DNA of 64,000 nt from Onchocerca lupi. Lineage: Eukaryota; Nematoda; Chromadorea; Rhabditida; Onchocercidae. The position numbers and the translations under genes are program-made. This document shows positions 37,100 through 49,968 of the stretch, piece after piece (position 1 is the first letter of the stretch; each line of letters begins with the position of its first letter). The stretch spans positions 1 to 64,000 of the forward strand of contig JAOVVO010000058.1 of the NCBI GenBank assembly GCA_028564675.1. Direction: 5' to 3'. The notes under the pieces were generated by a model, which had not been told where the DNA came from, made no database searches, and saw only the letters and a program-made list of their open reading frames with translations.

Positions 37100-40000
37100 T
37101 CACCTATTAAGATAAAAATAGATATATCCGACATTATTTCTGGTTCGTATCTTTGTTTCACTAATCGGCGAAATTGACTCATCGTCACATAGCAGCCAAC
37201 CCTTATTTTTTTTGCACCAAATATCACAAACATAGTGGCCTAAAAAATATTATTTTCTTGCTTTCTAAAGTTACAACTTTAAGATTTTCATTTCCTATCG
37301 ACAAAATTTATTGTAAACAAAATTGAATGTCAAATACAAAGCTGACCATGAAATTATTAAAATGAATTAAAAATATTCACCGCTTTCGCTTGTATCCCCG
37401 AGATGACTGATAACTGATACAAGCCGATAAGACGGTTTCAGGAAACCTTCCTTAATGGAAAAATATTCGTTACGAAATATTTCAATCGCGAATACAACAG
37501 ACCAATAAAAAAAGCGCAAATCGAAAAAAAAAATTATGGAAAGGAAGCTCGTATAAAAACTATGTACAATCAAAAACTAAAACACGCTAACCGATTAAAC
37601 TAATTGAATTATCTCACAGCATGAAACTTACATTGGCGTTTATAATTAGATCACAAACTCGCTCGTCAGCACCTTCCCTTAGGAGAAGAGCATTCTGAAT
37701 CAAGTTATTACCACTAAGTTATCAAGTAATCAGCATGAAATTTTGCTTTATTCTTAAGCAAAATCAATGGCTTAATGCAGTACAACAATTCAAATTTCAA
37801 AACATCGGTCGATTTGAAATAATATAAAAATGCAAACTCTAACCGACGGTCCAAGCACCGGTGTAAAATGATTGAATTCATTCAATAAGTATACGCCGTC
37901 ATTATCACCCAAACGATAATCACCAACATATATAGCTAAAAGTTCCAACAATATTACGTCAAACTGAATAATATACAAGAAATAATATAAAAATATATTT
38001 GTCAGTTCTAATTGATCAGCATCTTTGATTTCAAACAGATTTATGTAAATCACAGTGATGTCACAATTCAATTTTATTAAGACTGGCCTTTGTTTTACTA
38101 AATAACAAACACTAAACATCACTAACAACATTTTTAAGCACTAAATATTTTTAATCTTGCGAATTTTTTAGAACAATTCAATGTCAAATGAGAAATGTGT
38201 TTCTTTCCATGAGAGAAGAAATCGGTGAATTCTACACAGTTAAAATCAAAATGAGTGTTAGTAGATCACCAAAAAAGTGATAAAACAAACTCACGTATAA
38301 CATCTCCATTTTGGATTTTAAATCTTGGCCGATAACAAATCCATCGTTTATCATAATATGTCCATACATCAACATTTAGCATTGCTGCGACTGCGAATAG
38401 TTCAATCTCGGTACCCCATGTATTATCGGTCAATAACTGATTCATGTGATCACTCCAGATCTCTGACGACCAACCTTTCAAAGCAGCAAATTCATTCCAA
38501 TGCTCTGCTTCAAATTCAACGATCTATAAAAAAGAAATACAGAATGCATTGCAGAATTATCTCTATCCCTCTTAAAATTTTTCGTTGACAAATTATGTTA
38601 ATCTACCGTTCGTAAAATAACTTCATGTGTAATACTATCCCGTATTTCTAAAAAATTTTAATAACATAATCAATCAGAGTTGATAAAAACTGGTTCAAGC
38701 TTCACAAGATACATTGTAGCATGAGATTTGTATTTAGTTTTCATGTTATGGATGCTACCTTCACATGTATGTAAATTCTATTGCATTGGAAAAACTAGTT
38801 AACTAAAACCATAAGACTTCGAAACAATTTGTTCTGAAATTCAATCATTTTCATTGCCCATCTATATTAGAAATAGAATTTGACCGCTGCAGATGATGGA
38901 ATGTACTTTAAATTTACAAAATTAAGAGTCGCGTATCTTTTTAGAATCACTATATAAAAGATTTTGAAATTACACATTCTCGAACTCTCGAATGTTCGAT
39001 ATCACTGCCAGCGAAGTAAAAAGCCAGCGCTCGGAAAAGGCAATTGCCGTCACCAACAACGTCAGCAACTCGAGATGGACGATCGTTTGGATTCATTATG
39101 CGAATAGTGGTTTTTTCACTAAAATTTCACTTTTGCTAACATGACGCATAATTAAGTATTTTTATTTGTTTTTAAAACTCATACGCCTTTCCACACGAAA
39201 CAAAATTTGTGTTCAACCACATAATTATGAATCCATTTAATATATAGAAAACAAACTCAAAGTTCAAAAAAACCCAACATGCAATCGTGATTAAAGCGTA
39301 AACCAATCTGAGAACAAATAGCACGTCTCTTTTCAGCGGACATCGGTTTGTACGGTACTAACTGCATGCCAGATTCTTCCAAAATTTCTCTCTTAAAAAA
39401 GAAACACAATAACTGATTTACTTCGGCTAATTTTTTAAATGCAAACAGTGAAATATAAAATAGATAAGGTAACTTTTATTCATTTCTATTCGAATGAACT
39501 GCAACAATATATGACTTGCTAAATTAAGTACACTATATTTACAAAGCGGCCAAGTAGTAAATTAAATATCATGATATGAAGGATAATTGGCTTCTTTATG
39601 TATCGACAAGGCAGTTAGCGATCAGAAAGAAATGCATGACACATATCTTCAGATATATGTAAATTACTGAAACTTACACCATCAACACTGGATGGACTTT
39701 CAAGCGACATTTTTTCTTGATAATGCTCGGTCATGCTATCTTTTTGTACATCAGGTGTAGAAGTTTTTATTTCTCTCTGCATTGAGAATGGCATATCGCA
39801 GTTTTCTATTACGATCTCTTCGACAGCAAGATCGTCCTTCCCTTGTTTTTCTTGTAGTTTTCCTGCTATTGGTGATTGGACAAGGGATCTCATGTGGCTC
39901 TCTTCAAGCTGAAATTAGAAGTCAATCTTGATTTTGAATTTGAAGGTCATTTCCGAAATGTTGCATATTTCGCAAGAAATAAAAAAAAAACTCAATTCAA

Positions 40001-43000
40001 GTAAATGAATAACAAATATCAGGAACTGCAGAAAATAAATATCAATATCAAATCACTAATGAATTACGGAACTCTGCTTCTTACTATCACTTTATATCAA
40101 AGTTTTCGCACATTTATTTCGACCATTAGAATTTTAAAATGAATCGTTCCTTCTTTATATTCAGATAGTCCATATCGGACAAAACCTCTTTAAATAATTT
40201 GCCTCATTTACTACATCTATTATTTTATTCTTTTTGTAAATGCCAAATGCTTTTCTAACTTACAACTTCAGGCTCTATTTCGTCATCTTGTTTAATTCGT
40301 TCAGCATTCACATCAGCATCAAACACTACAACCGTTTCCTTTATGGCCATTTCCCTAGTAACGTCTGTAATTCCAAGCTGAGCTTCACTATTAGGTTCGG
40401 TGCTATCCTCAATGTTATTCTCTTCTTGTCGGCTAGCAAGTTGGACGCCTTGCCTATTTCCTCTCTCTTGCTCAACCCTTATTTCTTCAAATATTTCTGC
40501 GTCTGATGAATTTGGTTCCTGCTTTGAATTCCCTACATGGGCACTGTAACTATTCTCAGCCAGTCCACGTGGTACTTCTAATTCGTCGTTCTAAAAACTA
40601 TTCAATAAAAAAAGATAAAAAGTTGAAACCAAAAAATTTTCGAATAACATCGCCGGCATAAAACTATTTACAGAGAAGCATAATATTTCAGTATATCTGT
40701 TTCAAACTACTTCGACTTCCATCTCAGGAAATTTTAGAGAAACAGATGAATCCCTTAATTCATTCTGGTTACTCGTAAACTCTGTCTGTACCAGGCTTTG
40801 TTCAAAAATCTATAATCAGGACGCGTTTTTCACCCGTGAACCTCCATGATTGATAACCGATGTGTAATGTGTATTTCTGATATTTATTTCTTACGTCTGT
40901 AAAATATATTTCCTCAAAACACTTCCAATTTATATTTTTCGATGAATTCTTCAAATGAAATCGTTACACAAAGCTGTACTTGCTCATCTTACGTAACATA
41001 TTTATATAATCCTTCAGAACTGACCGAAACAATCAAAGTAATTGCTTCTCAATAATCTTAGAAATATGGTGAGTATTTACATTTAAAAATTCAAGCGATT
41101 TTTACCAAAAATGATGTCAGACTTCGAGAATTCAAACTGCTTCCAGTTTTTAAGTTAAGAAAAAAAAAAAATTCTCACAGTTCGTAATTGCTCTTCCTCG
41201 CTCATTTGACTTAATTCTTCGCAAGTTAAGCTGTTTGATGATTGTGATTTTCTAAAATCGAAACCGAGATTAGCATGTAAAATGAATATTGCTTTCATTT
41301 TGCCTCTTTATAGCTATTGCGAAACCAGTTCTATTATCGGCTTAAGAGATTAGAATGACTTTTATACAGAGAGTATTTAGAAGATCAAGAGATATTAGCC
41401 ATTTCCATCATCTTGCTAATGACTTTTTCCTGTTAGTTGTAATGAAGATTCATTCTAATGTATCATTCCATCAAAAAAAGAAAAAAAAATACTTTTCAGT
41501 AGAATTCCGCGGTACATCAAAATTTTCAGCTATTTGGTCTCCGCCCTGCAATGTAATATCATCAGAAATCAATATTCATTAATAATTACTGTTTTACATA
41601 CCACTTTAAATTTTAAAAAAAATTAAAAGGAACAAAGTATTTTACATTTGTCTGACTTACAAACCTTGAGATTCGAACCAATTCCAGGAACAACAAAATC
41701 CATATGATGATTTGCAGCTGTGTTAGTTCCAACTAAAAATGAAAATCTTTGTGCAAAATCAATATCCATTGATGAACTATGTATTTACAGTTAATTTCCA
41801 AATTTAATTATAGTTTGAATCTTTTCTTATCCATTCATCTCAAAATTTTTCCGAAGAATTCTCACAAAGTCCAAATTAATTATTCTGAATCTTACAACCC
41901 TTAATTAACTCCTAACTTTTATAATTTTTAAATCTTATAACTCTTAACCCTTATTTTCTTTTCTATTTTGCCCTTGCTGCATTTCTATTTTGCCTGTTCT
42001 ATAATCCATAGGGCGATTGCAGAGGCTTGTCATCGCAGGATGTGTTTCTTCTATATCACTGACTTTTCGAGTATCATAATTGATTTCCTTATCTGACAAA
42101 TCTAAGCGTCGTCTAGCTGGTGAAGGCGTACCAGATAATATTGTTGATAGTTTCAACTTGATTGGACTCGCAGTTGCGAAATTGATCTTCCTAGAAACAA
42201 TAAAGATGATCAAGTTATTGAGGTTAACTCTTTAATGGTTTCTCATTAAGAAAATGAGACTCCGCATTTTACTAGCACTTACCCGTCGTAGAATGGTGAG
42301 CGTAACTAATAATGTGAAAATGGAAGAACGGAGTATCTAAAGTTCTGGCGGATAAGATAGCAACATGAACATTTTTTTAATGAGTTGAGAAACATTATTT
42401 CACATCCGATACTCAATCTTTTTTCCTTCTTCTAGCAATGGAATATTTCTTTTCTTTCCTGCAGTTGAATATCTCTTTCAAATGGTCTACTTTACATTTG
42501 GCACAGCTTACTTTGTACTTGTTGGTACAGCGAGAAACGGAGCCGATAATTCAGTGCAATGTCCATTTAAAGTCAAATATAAAGGAATATCAATCTTATC
42601 GTCACGTTTCACGCTTCCTGATACATCATAAGCATAACGTTTGATGAATATTATGAGACATCTGGAATAAATCGAACTAGATAAATTTGAAATTAGAAGA
42701 AATCATTCGTTTATTGTTTCAAATTTCTCCATAAAATTGGTCACACTATGGCTTACTCGAACCGCATAACCTTGCTGCTCAAAGCAGTTCAACTGATTCT
42801 TCATGTGATGTTTTTCTTAACATTCTTAAAAGATTTATGCTTCATTTGCCAAATCTCAAATCAGTCAAACTCCCTCTTTATATATTCCCTATTTTAATAG
42901 AATGCATGATACATAAGAAAGAAAGTCCATAAAAACATCAGCTACTGAATATGAATTATCTTTTATGACCGTGGAAGTTTAACGAATTTCTGCGTTCTTT

Positions 43001-46000
43001 GTCCAATATTCTCTCCACAAACTTCGCATTTTCTCTCTACATTTTCTGTCTTCAAATATTCATCCAATAATGTTTGCACGCTTGGAAAACGCAAAAATTT
43101 TTTTGAGAATCTAAAATGATAAAAAAAGTGCAAAAATATTTATTGAGTGTCTCTTCTCCAATTATAAAATTTCGAAAAGAGATGTGTTCAAACGGCTTTT
43201 ACAAATAGAGTTAAAATCAGTCCAACTTAAGATTTCCAGAAATTCACAAGTAACGAAAAAAATTCCACTCGCTCCATTTGTATCTATACCTGCTTACTCA
43301 CCGTTCACTCGCTTGCTCCAAAACATTGATAGTAACTGGTAAAATGATGCTATCTTCATCAGTTTGTGAAACATGATGGCACCTGAATGTATTGATGAAA
43401 AACTTACTAATCCCAGTTATCACGTAGTATTCGTCAAAATAATTCACTATTCATTTTAGGCATATTTCAAAAAATATCAGTTTGCAAAATTCATATCAAA
43501 AATTAAGAGACGAAAAATTCTAATCGGAATTTCTTAATTCATATTTGGGCACACTATTTCAACTGTTGAATAGAGAACTTACATATCACAGACAATAGTG
43601 CTTTGCGTAGTGAAAGCAAAATTTGCCATTACTGGATTCCTCATGCGTCTTTCTCCGGCATCTGTAATTCCATATTGCTCATGCAGTAGCTTATCACATT
43701 CATCATGAACTTGATTGAGTACGTGGACTAAGAATTCATTGGCATCCTAAATTAAATAGCATTTTGGATTCATTTAATTCAATGAATAATTGTTTTTGGT
43801 AGTATTCTTTTGATTAAATTATTTATTTGTATTGTAATACAGAAAAAGTGTTTTGTACATTACATTATAATAAAATATGAAACGGACGCAAATATTCAAT
43901 GCATAACATTTTTCGTCAAATTTTTATCATATTTCATGACAAAAGAGTAAGATCTGAACATTACATGAAAAAAATTTTTAAGAAATATAAATTACAGGTC
44001 TTCAAAGATAAGAAACGGATTGTATGGCTTTGAATGAAATAAAATTATCAACCTGCTGAGCACTGCCTTTAAAACACGATACATCTTTTATTGCTCTCAA
44101 CAGTTCTCGCTTTTGATGATATGAAGCCCTGTCCCGAATACTTGCAAGACTCGAAAGTGCTCTAAATGAGAACATGTCAAAAGGATATTCTTACTCAACT
44201 TGATAATTCTGTTACAAACGAAATTTTTCATTCAACATCACGCGATATTTATTTCATAATAAAGCATTTTTTAGAAAAATCCTATGAGAATCATTTCCAA
44301 GTATGATCTCTCTTATCATAAGCGACTAATCAACAAAAACAAAACATACGAGCTCATTGGCATTTCTTCACCCAAGCCCACATTACGATTCTGAACTTTC
44401 TTACAAAACTTGAAAAGGTCTTTGGCGAAAAAATCCATGGCAAATAGTCCCTGCAGCATCGCATTCATGTAACAGGTATTGCCGAGATTAGCAAAGCTTA
44501 AAAAGAAATTAAAAACATGTTTTCTAAATAATCATTCAAATTTAGTTTTTAGAATTAGCGAAACACAAATTGTATTTCACTTTTTTATATAAAGCAAAAA
44601 CCAAAAAAGGAAGTGCATGAAATTTCTCAAGTAACTTTTATATTATTATTTCCTTTTAAAAACAAGGCTTAAGACATAGGAGCAATATAGTAGTATCGAA
44701 GAATGACATGAACTTTAGAAACTTAAAATCCTAATAATCTGATACATCCAATTGCTGAATAACGAAATCAATCAAATACCTATGAAGCGGTTGAGGACAT
44801 ATCCTTTCTTTCATGTCATAATGGGTATTATGTACAGTCAGATAATAATGATAACCATTTACTGTTGTATGGTATAAATTACTTTTGAAAACTACAGTAA
44901 AAATAAATGAATTCAAAAACTTGCCCAGAAGTCTTTTCATCCGAAGTAGTTGGCTTAATAACTTCATAATCATCCAGTGTACGCATTGCTGATGTTAACT
45001 TTGGTGAAGTATGTTCTCTCTGCAATGGATATCTACGAACCTGGCACAATGTAAAAGAATGAGAAGTAAAAGATTATAAAAAGAGATCGCTTACCTTGCG
45101 GTACTCGACAAAAATCGAATCATGTTGATTTTTCTTAATCTTCTCTGATCCTTCAGATCTGTATGTTTAAAGTACCAATTAGTCCGAAAAAAAAATTTCT
45201 TAAATAAATTCAAAAATAAGTACGAAATACTACATTCCTATCTTACTTTTTCTGCTCAAATTACTTACCGCAGTAACGGTGGATTTACACGTTCTTCCTT
45301 CGATATTTGCATCAACTCACGCGGCTTCTCAGATTGCTTGGATCGTTTTTCACTTGGTGGGAAAAATGCCAAGCATTCGAACATGTCTATAACTAAAAAA
45401 TAATATCGCAACATTATTTAGCAATCTGGAAAAGTCGATAATTTTCAATTTCAAGAAACAGAAAAACAAGGAAGATAAATTTTCTCGTTCATGAGGATTT
45501 TCCCTTTTCTTATGGGCGCATTTCTAACTATTAAATCTGTGATTTTTTGGTAAATAAAGTTATTAATTTAGAAATGACTAAACATCATGCTCTTCTGGAA
45601 TTTCGTATTCATCAATCTGACTCACTATAGATAAAACTTTGTCTAAATTCATGCAATTTTAAAAACAATAAAATAAAATGGCGTTAAATAAGCTAAATCC
45701 GTAGATTACACGAAAGTGTATACAGTCTCACATGCTAAACACATTTCAGATTTGTTCTCCATGAACTTCAAACGGTGAATCTTAATCATGAACAGAACAG
45801 AACTCTAATCTCCCGACTTCATATGCCTAAGTTGTTCAATTAAGCAATTAATGATATCAGTAATTCCACAAAATTGATATAAAGGATTACGTTAAAGTAA
45901 TCAACAAAACTCTTGAATAAAAAACTCACGGCTCTTAACGCGACTTCGTCGAGATTCCACAGTCACTGGAGATATTTTGTAGCTGAAATAGATATGAAGT

Positions 46001-47199
46001 TCTGAATGCATCTAAATTATGAGTGTGGTATATTTCAATGAAAGAGTAACTAACCCAACAACTCTTCCCACCGTATCTTCCACAGTAGTGGTATGCAAAC
46101 CTCGACCGCTATGCAGTTCATTCAAGTGCACAAATTGCGATTTTTCTGCAGTGAAACATCTTATAAATTAAATTTCTTATACATTAAGAAACTCATATAC
46201 AAATTTTTTATTGAAAAGACTTATCATATTCACAGATTAAAAATTGTATTCACTGCTGTAGAAATAATCAGACCATTCTCATAGAAAAGGGCAGAAATAA
46301 AGAAAAACTTAGAGATCAAATAAAAGACTGTAAGTGTAATAGAGTGTAAAAGTGTGTATGCAGTTAGAAAATCTTTTCAAGCGGCCTTTAAGCCACCTAA
46401 GCGCCTGATTAACTCACAATTTTTATTTATAAAAACATTATAAAATATTCGATATGCTACCTAAATATTTGCTCTTTAAAAGAAGGTATGCTTCCATTAG
46501 TTTTCCATGATTTTCAAATTCCAAAATCATTTCCTCGTCATTTTGAGTATCTGATATGAATCGCAATGAGCATCCTCTTGGTGGTGACCAAGGCATTTGC
46601 GATATGAACTCTGTTTTTAATTTCTGAAAGATTTGAATTTAGTTTCTTTAGTAAAAAAATTTGCTGAAAATCTCTGAGTAGATTAAAAAAAAAGAAAAAA
46701 AAAACCATAAAAATTTATGTTATTAGAAGACTGAGGGAAAGAGTGTGATGACAGTCGAGTTGGAAAGAGAGGAAGAAAAAAATAGATTAGATTAAATGGG
46801 ACATAAAACTGGAATAAAACAATTCAGAAATTTGAACAAATTCAGAAAAAGTCATAGAAGCACAAAAAAGTATACAATGTCATAGTTGTCATACGAAAAA
46901 GTGATGTCTTTTTGATCATGACTGAATATCATAACGGCTCTTCTCTTCATGTAAACTGGCCGATCCACCCGGCCTCTGCGTACCTGAAACAAAAAATTGT
47001 ATTTCTAAAAGTTTTAAAATATTATTCATCAAAAAGATTAAAAAAATTCTTTCCTTAAAATCAAGAAAAGCCAGTAAAACCATATAAGTTTTGAAACAGT
47101 TTGTTTATCAGTCAAGATTGACAACAAGGAATGAAAGCTGATAATCAGAAAGATTACTTTAACCATAAATTTAATAGGTAGCAATTTTTCCGCTGTCAT
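37100..47199 (-). CDS. duo-1: USP37-like deubiquitinase with an OTU protease domain inserted in the USP domain
   Basis: Ubiquitin protease of about 1190 residues in about 30 exons. Order: PH-like N-terminus as in USP37 (exons from 47199, 46983, 46623); USP Cys box FANLGNTCYMN (44496-44350); QQDANEFL (43746-43583); zinc-ribbon CDMC and CEVCG; IIFIKRYAYDV with LYLTLNGHC (42661-42512); SEEEQLRT as in USP37 (41251-41179); acidic linkers; then an OTU domain with DGNCLFRAL (39118-38974), WGTEIELFAVAA (38523-38295) and NEFNHFTPV (37935-37844); then the USP His box YRLVSVISHLGDTSESG plus HYVCDIW (37450-37381, 37239-37100). Catalytic residues of both families are present. Phases agree at all joins except 38974/38647, which I could not resolve. 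The 29-nt exon at 44891-44863 is uncertain. I recall C. elegans DUO-1 having USP and OTU domains; that name rests on memory. Confidence 0.88.
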
Positions 47200-49968
47200 C
47201 TCTAATCCACTCGGCGAATAATAAAGAAATCTCAACAGAAACGACCAACTCTTTCACTGTTTCCTTCTATACTTGGGCTTCAACTAAATTAGATGATGAT
47301 GATTCCATCGACAAATCAGGATCAAAGATCAATCATGAGTAAGATCAATTAAATTACTGATCGCTTTCTTTTTAGATTTTTACATACTTCGTCATGATTG
47401 ATATGAATGGTCTAATCTCCCCATACAGAAAAATGACCCATCTGAGTGGATGAATAGAAGAGATTGCCCGCTGTGACCCACAGGAAGATACTTTCCAACA
47501 ATCCCCCGCTATTAGAATCTTCGCCCCCGTCCCATCGCGGGAAATAAATATCACCACCACCCTCCACTCGCTCACCCATTCATATGAATTGAGCAGCTCT
47601 TTCGCATCATTCTTTGGCGCCAATTTTGAGTTTAAATTTTTATGAGTTGTTCCTGCCAATAATTGCGCCAATTGGAATCGTCCAAATTGGAGATTTCATC
47701 GCGGCACTGATTAGATGACGGGAATAAACAGCCGAAATTAAAGTGGTTTTAATTAATGTGAAAGATTTAATTACAATTGTCTGGTCGGATTTAATTAATC
47801 ATTGGATGAGTACACTTCGCTTCTTTCAACGAGGTATTTTACAGTTATAATTGTTTCAGACTAAACTTAATCAGTGTCGAAATGGTTATTACCATAGCTT
47901 TTAAATTCTTTTTAGATATGGAAAAAATCTGTTGATATTGCTTTCAATGCTATAGCAGCGGTTTTTGACAGATGCTTCCAGTTCATTGACAAATATTGAT
48001 TCAGTTATCTGCATAAAGATAATCATAAATTTCATCTGCCTTTCCTCAACTATTGCCAAATCAAAATAGCTAGATTATCCCTACAAGGTTTCCAGGCTTT
48101 TGAAACTGGAACGTACTTATTCCAATCATTAATTATGTGCCTATTTTGTTCATTGATTTCTTAAGTATTTTTTTTTAATTAAAAATTATTGAAAAAATTT
48201 TTAAACTAAGCGATTTCTTTATGAATTTGCAAATTTATATATGCTCTCAATACAATGAGTGCATGTGTCAGCAGTGAGTTTTTAGCTGACTCTTGTTTAT
48301 TGTTTCTTCTCATTATTGTAGAAAAAATTAAAGATGTTTAAAATATCTGTCTTTAAGTGGGAAAAGTATTTTTAAAAATTTCGTTTTCCTATTAGTTAAA
48401 TTCTGATTTGTTTGATCAATATTTTGTATTTAATACTTTTTGTGTATTGACTGTATCTCGAAATGGATACAATAAAGTTAATGCTTGATAACTGCAATAT
48501 TCTGAGCACGGGGTATTTTCTTAAGGGACAATTGATCTGATAATAAAATTGTCAATGGATGTGAGGTTAATAGTTGAAATGGATAACAAGTTTGAGAGAA
48601 TTATCACAAAGATGGATTATTTATCAATAAATTGAATTTGATAAAGTAAGCACAGCTTCCAAAGGATGATTTGCTTCTCATTGGAGATATAAATTACTGA
48701 AAATTATGTAAATCGAATAAAATTATCTGTTTTATAGTTTATCTTTTTATATAGTGTGGATGGAATTAATTGACCAAATCTGACTTTATTTAGTTTTATG
48801 ATCTAATTTGACTGCATGATAAATCTATAACAAACTTGATATAATAGAATTTGATATAGTTGAGTTACGACAACAGTTCAAAAGTTTGAATGGATGATCA
48901 TTGATTCTTAAAGAGCGATTCAAAGAATAGAGAACTAATATGCGAGGCTAATTCATCATTGATTTAATCACTGTTATCACGGACTTGACGCAATTATTGT
49001 TGTCAGCAAACTAGACCCAATTCTTGCAAACAAACATGAGGTAAGGAATCTGACTTGTTTCTTTTATCAGCTTAGATTTTTGGAATGGAGTAATTATTCG
49101 GACAGGATTTATGATATACCATAATCACAAGAAGTAAATTTAGGACATTTCGTGATTTTTGATATTATTTATTTGCTTGAAAGACCAAAATATTAGAAAC
49201 ATTTCGAGTTAAATGCTGAGAGAAAATGAAGGAAATATCATAGAGAGCAAATATCAACGTATAAAATAATTTACCAAATGTCCCGGATCGGTATATTGGA
49301 ACATCATCAGTACCACAGTAAACTGGGATTTTCCTGATTTTAAATCTAAAAAAGGATTTATATTGAGTTCATGATGCTATGAATTACGGATGGATTTTCT
49401 TCCAAAACTTTTAGCAACAGAAAAAGCTTCATTGGAGCCAATAGTGAATGCCAAAGACATAGAAATCTTATAATTTCCTCTATTTGAGATCTTATTGTTA
49501 CATTATGACCATTTTGCTGGACTCATATTTTCCTACTATTGTAATCAGTGAGTTTGTTGATTGGGTAAATGACGGCGCGCATTGAATGTAGAGCAAATGA
49601 TTAAGTAAAGGAAGAAGGAAGCCATCAGGTGAATTAGTCCCTAATAATTACGCATTTTGATACAATTTGTAGGGCAGCGTGTAAGGCCATCTGAAACTGG
49701 ACGAGGATCGAGCTGTCTATATTACCAAACAACTGAACAAGCTACACTTAAGGTTCTTTTAACTTCTTATACTTCTTACTCTGTATTTCTTAGTTCCACA
49801 TATTTTCATGCTTTTAACAAGGAGAAATTGGATGTGAGACGGATTTGGTAAATGTAAAACGATGGAACTCGAATTATAGAGAATGACTTTCGTAATTTTT
49901 TAAATGAAAAGGCATGTTTCAGCCGAGAAACAATAGTGAGAGGATTGCAACATCACACTGATTCAGAA
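47200..49968. promoter_or_regulatory. Intergenic region between divergent duo-1 and CK2 beta
   Basis: About 2.8 kb. A GC-richer patch at 47500-47680 lies upstream of duo-1. It contains a palindromic TTTGGCGCCAA at 47613-47623 and an AATTGCGCCAATT at 47661-47673, both resembling E2F-type sites. A minus-strand ORF at 47671-47372 has no domain and is probably fortuitous. The part from 47.75 to 49.95 kb is AT-rich, and no coding exon is supported. A T-rich acceptor-like stretch near 49660-49672 may mark a leader exon for CK2 beta. Confidence 0.4.

Noticed and set aside
39000..39118. OTU part as a separate gene starting at the ATG near 39096
   Set aside because: The exon before it (39391-39279) and the exons after it join in phase to USP parts, and the last USP exons have no other upstream partner. 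One fused gene explains all joins but one.
41665..41700. tRNA T-loop-like sequence (AGATTCGAACC)
   Set aside because: It lies in a coding exon of the deubiquitinase and has no acceptor stem or anticodon arm around it.
44731..44973. 80-codon minus-strand frame as coding
   Set aside because: It overlaps the 3' end of a deubiquitinase exon in a different frame and continues into intron. No conserved residues.
47372..47671. 99-codon minus-strand frame upstream of duo-1 as a first exon
   Set aside because: The conserved N-terminus begins with an ATG at 47199 that splices in phase. This frame has no domain and lies in the GC-richer promoter patch.
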